This document shows, piece after piece, positions 14,031 through 15,415 of a stretch of DNA of 15,415 bases (its first letter is position 1; every line of letters starts with the position of its first letter). Under the pieces are notes generated by a model, which worked only from the letters and a program-made list of their open reading frames with translations, was not told where the DNA came from and ran no database searches. Made by a program: the position numbers and the translations under genes. The stretch covers positions 1 to 15,415 of the forward strand of contig DASTOB010000036.1 of assembly GCA_035720425.1 (NCBI GenBank), given 5' to 3'. Origin of the DNA: DASTOB01 sp035720425 (GTDB lineage Bacteria > Chloroflexota > Limnocylindria > Limnocylindrales > CSP1-4).

Positions 14031-14878
14031 TGGCCGGACCTCGGCGCAGGATCCCGGGTTCCATCACCGAGGCCGACCGAGCCGGCCGACAGCGCGCGCT
14101 GCTCGACCGAATCACGCGACGCGCGGAGGCCAGCCCGGAGATCGTCGGGCTGCTCCTGTTCGGGTCGTTCGCGACCGGGACGGAGGATGACTACTCGGAC
14201 CTCGACCTGGGCCTCTATGTGGCCGACGAGGCACTCGCAGCGTTCGATCTCCGCAGCTGGCTGGCACCCATCGCCGATGTCGCCGCGATCCATGTCGATC
14301 CGTACTGCTCCACGGTGATCTTCGGGGACCTGATCCGGGCCGAGGTCCACCTTGGGCCGGCCGCGGCCGCGATCGCGGCGTGGCCGCCGCTGGCCGGTGT
14401 TCTTGCCTATCCCTCCCTCGACCGGATCGTGCTGCTCGATCGGACGGGCGTCCTTCGGGCAGCCGTGGCGCCGCTGGTCGGTCGATTGCCCGAACGGGGA
14501 CCCGAGGACGGGGCGGCGGAGCTACTCGGCCTCGCCAGCGGTCTCCTCGTGGTCGATGCCTGCCGACGGCGTGGTGACCTCGCCAAGGCACTCGCGCAGC
14601 TCGGGTCCGCGCAGCGGCACCTGCTCCGTCTCGCGCGCCTCGCAGACGGAGCGTTGAACGAGTGGATCGCGCCTGAGCGTGGGCTCGTCGGCGACGTATC
14701 CGCCGACGCGTACCGCCGCTATGCGATGGCGACTGCGCGCTTGGACGCTCGATCGATTCGGCGTGCCGTCGATCGGTCGTGGCGGTGGGGTCGGGACCTG
14801 GCGCGCGAGGTGGGCGCCGAGCCATTCGATGGGCCGACGCTGGAGGCGCTCGACCGCCGCTTATCCGGTGAGGCATGA
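14030..14878 (+). CDS. Nucleotidyltransferase-fold protein with helical C-terminal domain
   Basis: The start is set at GTG 14030, which shares one base with the GH31 stop; an upstream in-frame extension would run far into GH31 in another frame. The 282-residue product has the polymerase-beta-type nucleotidyltransferase core LLLFGSFATGTEDDYSDLDL (41-60). In it Gly45-Ser46 bind the triphosphate and Asp57/Asp59 are the metal ligands. A third acidic ligand may be Glu in RAEVHLG. Residues about 160-265 are helical and Arg/Ala/Leu-rich, similar to the C-terminal half of aminoglycoside and lincosamide nucleotidyltransferases or HEPN partners. These enzymes transfer NMP to a small molecule, RNA or protein; no substrate can be assigned. 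Its place as last, tightly coupled gene of a sugar operon is unusual. It is followed directly by repeat copy 2. Confidence 0.8.
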   Translation: MAGPRRRIPGSITEADRAGRQRALLDRITRRAEASPEIVGLLLFGSFATGTEDDYSDLDLGLYVADEALAAFDLRSWLAPIADVAAIHVDPYCSTVIFGDLIRAEVHLGPAAAAIAAWPPLAGVLAYPSLDRIVLLDRTGVLRAAVAPLVGRLPERGPEDGAAELLGLASGLLVVDACRRRGDLAKALAQLGSAQRHLLRLARLADGALNEWIAPERGLVGDVSADAYRRYAMATARLDARSIRRAVDRSWRWGRDLAREVGAEPFDGPTLEALDRRLSGEA

Positions 14879-14917
14879 GGCTCGCATCGGTGCGTGTCGC
14901 GGCAATGAGCGTCGCCC

Positions 14918-14973
14918 CGTCGCCGGTCGGACGCCCCGTCGCCGGTCGGCCGCTCGTCGCCGGTCGGACGCCC
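14918..14973 (+). repeat. 19-bp tandem repeat, three units (copy 2)
   Basis: Units at 14918-14936 (identical to the copy 1 unit), 14937-14954 (18 bp, altered 3' end) and 14955-14973 (identical), followed by the same degenerate unit starting at 14974. Copy 1 has only two complete units, so this array changes in length by slippage or unequal recombination. Confidence 0.88.
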
Positions 14974-15070
14974 CACCGCCTGGTCGGCCGCCCGTCGCCC
15001 GTCGGCCGCGAAGTCGCCCCGTAGCCCCGCTTCGTCGCTTCCGCCCGCCCGTCGCCCGCCCGTGATTCGT

Positions 15071-15095
15071 CGGATGCGCACCGGGTGCGCGTTCG
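15071..15095 (+). other. Predicted RNA hairpin H1 in repeat copy 2
   Basis: Same 11-pair stem as 5709-5733, with loop CGG instead of GGA. All 22 stem bases, including both + strand G.U pairs, are unchanged. Confidence 0.5.
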
Positions 15096-15129
15096 TCAAC
15101 GGACAGCCGCGCCGAATCGTCAGCTGCGT

Positions 15130-15327
15130 CACCGGGTGAGCGCCACGGCTCCGATCGTCGTCGTTTGCTCACCCGGTGAGCGCAGCGACCCGATCGAGGC
15201 CGCTCGCGCTCACCCCACGAGAATCCGCCGATTCCTTGGCCCCGCCGACCGCGCCCTCGTGCGGGGGCGGGCGCGCGAACTCCGCTCCCCCGAAATCGTC
15301 ACCTGACGAACGCTCACCGGATGAGCG
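15130..15327. promoter_or_regulatory. Four related palindromes in repeat copy 2
   Basis: Centres at 15134, 15174, 15215 and 15319 reproduce the copy 1 spacing exactly. Relative to copy 1, the first site gains one pair (C to T at 15129), the third loses one (T to C at 15218), and the fourth differs only at its central base. The RNA-type pairing of 15175-15182 with 15207-15214 is retained in full. Confidence 0.5.
15263..15289 (+). other. Predicted RNA hairpin H2 in repeat copy 2
   Basis: Identical in sequence to 5901-5927, so the same nine-pair stem with two + strand G.U pairs can form. Confidence 0.4.
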
Positions 15328-15415
15328 GATGACGAAAGGGCGAGGGCGCAGGTCGGTACTCCGCGAGCTACGGACAGTACGCGCCGGCGAGCCCCGCCGC
15401 GGCATACGGACACGC

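Larger units (their letters stand above)
14918..15346 (+). repeat. Long dispersed repeat element, copy 2
   Basis: A 429-bp direct copy of the element at 5573-5984, beginning 39 bases after the nucleotidyltransferase stop. It has one more tandem unit than copy 1 and a one-base deletion in the GC-rich stretch. From 15063 to the end it matches with 10 substitutions in 284 bp, then identity stops abruptly at 15346. The remaining 69 bases of the window share nothing obvious with the copy 1 flank. The two copies bracket the entire ROK-to-nucleotidyltransferase operon. No transposase, integrase or terminal inverted repeat accompanies either copy. Confidence 0.9.

Overview
This is a gene-dense, very GC-rich window. 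Gene starts are often GTG and neighbouring genes overlap by 1 to 14 bases. It reads as a high-GC soil or freshwater bacterium, most plausibly a Chloroflexota lineage (Limnocylindria-like), with an actinobacterium as the alternative. The support is a close homologue of mycobacterial Fgd (coenzyme F420), an MttB-superfamily methyltransferase, an ECF sigma factor paired with a DUF4179-like membrane protein, and a ROK-regulated sugar ABC operon. The taxonomic placement is inference; no rRNA or tRNA gene was seen.

Layout. Positions 2-1315 (+): 5'-truncated MttB-family methyltransferase. 1316-2664 (-): a lipoprotein and a secreted four-cysteine protein of unknown function, overlapping by 10 bases. 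2665-2904: divergent intergenic region with a 10-bp hairpin. 2905-4516 (+): ECF sigma factor and overlapping single-pass membrane protein, probably its anti-sigma factor. 4539-5543 (-): F420-dependent glucose-6-phosphate dehydrogenase (fgd). 5544-6143: a repeat element, then a promoter and inverted-repeat operator. 6144-14878 (+): one carbohydrate operon, ROK regulator - permease - permease - substrate-binding lipoprotein - GH15 - GH31 - nucleotidyltransferase. 14918-15346: second copy of the repeat. The last 69 bases hold no recognisable gene.

How the genes fit together. The ABC transporter probably imports an alpha-glucoside or alpha-gluco-oligosaccharide. The two glycosidases lack signal peptides and would hydrolyse it in the cytoplasm. 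Glucose, once phosphorylated by a kinase not encoded here, could feed the divergent fgd and supply F420H2. The operon has no ATPase gene, so it probably borrows one. The ROK protein probably controls the operon through the 7-bp inverted repeat at its promoter.

The most unusual item is the element present twice, in the same orientation, on either side of the operon (5573-5984 and 14918-15346). Its right-hand 284 bp differ at only 10 positions. It begins with 19-bp tandem units whose number differs between copies (2 versus 3). It contains a 25-nt hairpin in which both copy differences lie in the 3-nt loop, a second hairpin, and four related palindromes built on GGTGAGCG/CGCTCACC. Several stems need G.U pairs on the + strand, which fits a + strand structured RNA; a portable cluster of protein-binding sites is the alternative. 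I do not recognise it as a known family.
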